Origin: Planctomycetota bacterium
GTDB taxonomy: Bacteria; Planctomycetota; Phycisphaerae; WQYP01
Direction of reading: 5' to 3'
NCBI GenBank assembly: GCA_021798635.1
Contig: JAJZGH010000264.1
Span: forward strand, 1-6,328
DNA length: 6,328 nt
How positions within the stretch are numbered: the stretch's first letter is position 1; each line of letters opens with the position of its first letter. Below the pieces are notes generated by a model. The model made no database searches, had not been told where the DNA came from, and was given only the letters and a program-made list of their open reading frames with translations. The position numbers and the translations under genes are program-made. Shown one piece after another: positions 6,222-6,328 of this stretch.

Positions 6222-6328
6222 ATGCAATTAGCTTCACGTCTGGATCAGATCGCCGAATCTATTACCCTCGCCGTCACCGCCCGTGCCAATGCCATGAAAA
6301 AGCAGGGGGTGGATGTGGTCAGTTTTGG
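6222..6328 (+). CDS. Class I/II PLP-dependent aminotransferase, aspartate aminotransferase type (5' part only)
   Basis: Only the first 35 codons are present and the gene runs off the window. The N-terminus MQLASRLDQIAESITLAVTA, followed by RANAMKKQGVDVVSFG, closely matches the start of bacterial aspartate aminotransferases of the Bacillus/Thermus type, which typically read like LAxRVxxLxPSxTLAITAKAxELKAxGxDVIxLG. These cytosolic enzymes transfer the amino group of aspartate or a related amino acid to 2-oxoglutarate by way of pyridoxal phosphate. The catalytic lysine and cofactor-binding residues lie beyond the window, so substrate specificity cannot be judged and related aminotransferases remain possible. 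It has its own ribosome binding site and a plausible promoter, and is probably transcribed separately from the nuo operon. Confidence 0.85.
   Translation, partial: MQLASRLDQIAESITLAVTARANAMKKQGVDVVSF

Overview
The window holds the distal, membrane-arm end of a bacterial respiratory complex I (NADH:quinone oxidoreductase, NDH-1) operon, all on the + strand. The order is the 3' tail of a gene in the nuoJ position (1-54), nuoK (68-403), nuoL (480-2690), nuoM (2743-4455) and nuoN (4483-6117). A 104-bp gap with a plausible new promoter follows, then the first 35 codons of a class I/II PLP-dependent (aspartate-type) aminotransferase (6222 to the window edge).

The organism is a bacterium with moderate GC content and a standard nuo gene order. 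The extended NuoL with a His-rich loop, and the style of NuoK and NuoN, are loosely reminiscent of Planctomycetota and related environmental phyla. That is an impression from memory, not a demonstrated placement. Nothing indicates a plasmid, phage, insertion sequence or recent transfer.

NuoK, NuoL, NuoM and NuoN would together form most of the proton-translocating membrane arm. NuoL, NuoM and NuoN are the three antiporter-like subunits; all keep the charged residues of the half-channels (Glu in TM5, Lys in TM7, Lys or His in TM8, Lys or Glu in TM12). NuoK keeps both of its membrane glutamates. NuoL and NuoN have no usable ATG near the expected N-terminus, and both are best started at GTG codons behind good Shine-Dalgarno sequences. 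The genes are separated by short gaps (13, 76, 52 and 27 bp), as expected for one transcript.

No undescribed system is evident. The points worth a second look are modest. NuoM lacks three normally conserved polar residues (PDAH reads PLAI, and the TM11 His of the HG motif is Ser). Each of the three gaps between nuoK, nuoL, nuoM and nuoN carries an inverted repeat, one overlapping the nuoL stop codon and one enclosing the nuoN ribosome binding site. NuoL has a His-rich loop, NuoM and NuoN have non-membrane C-terminal tails, and the aminotransferase promoter region is palindromic.
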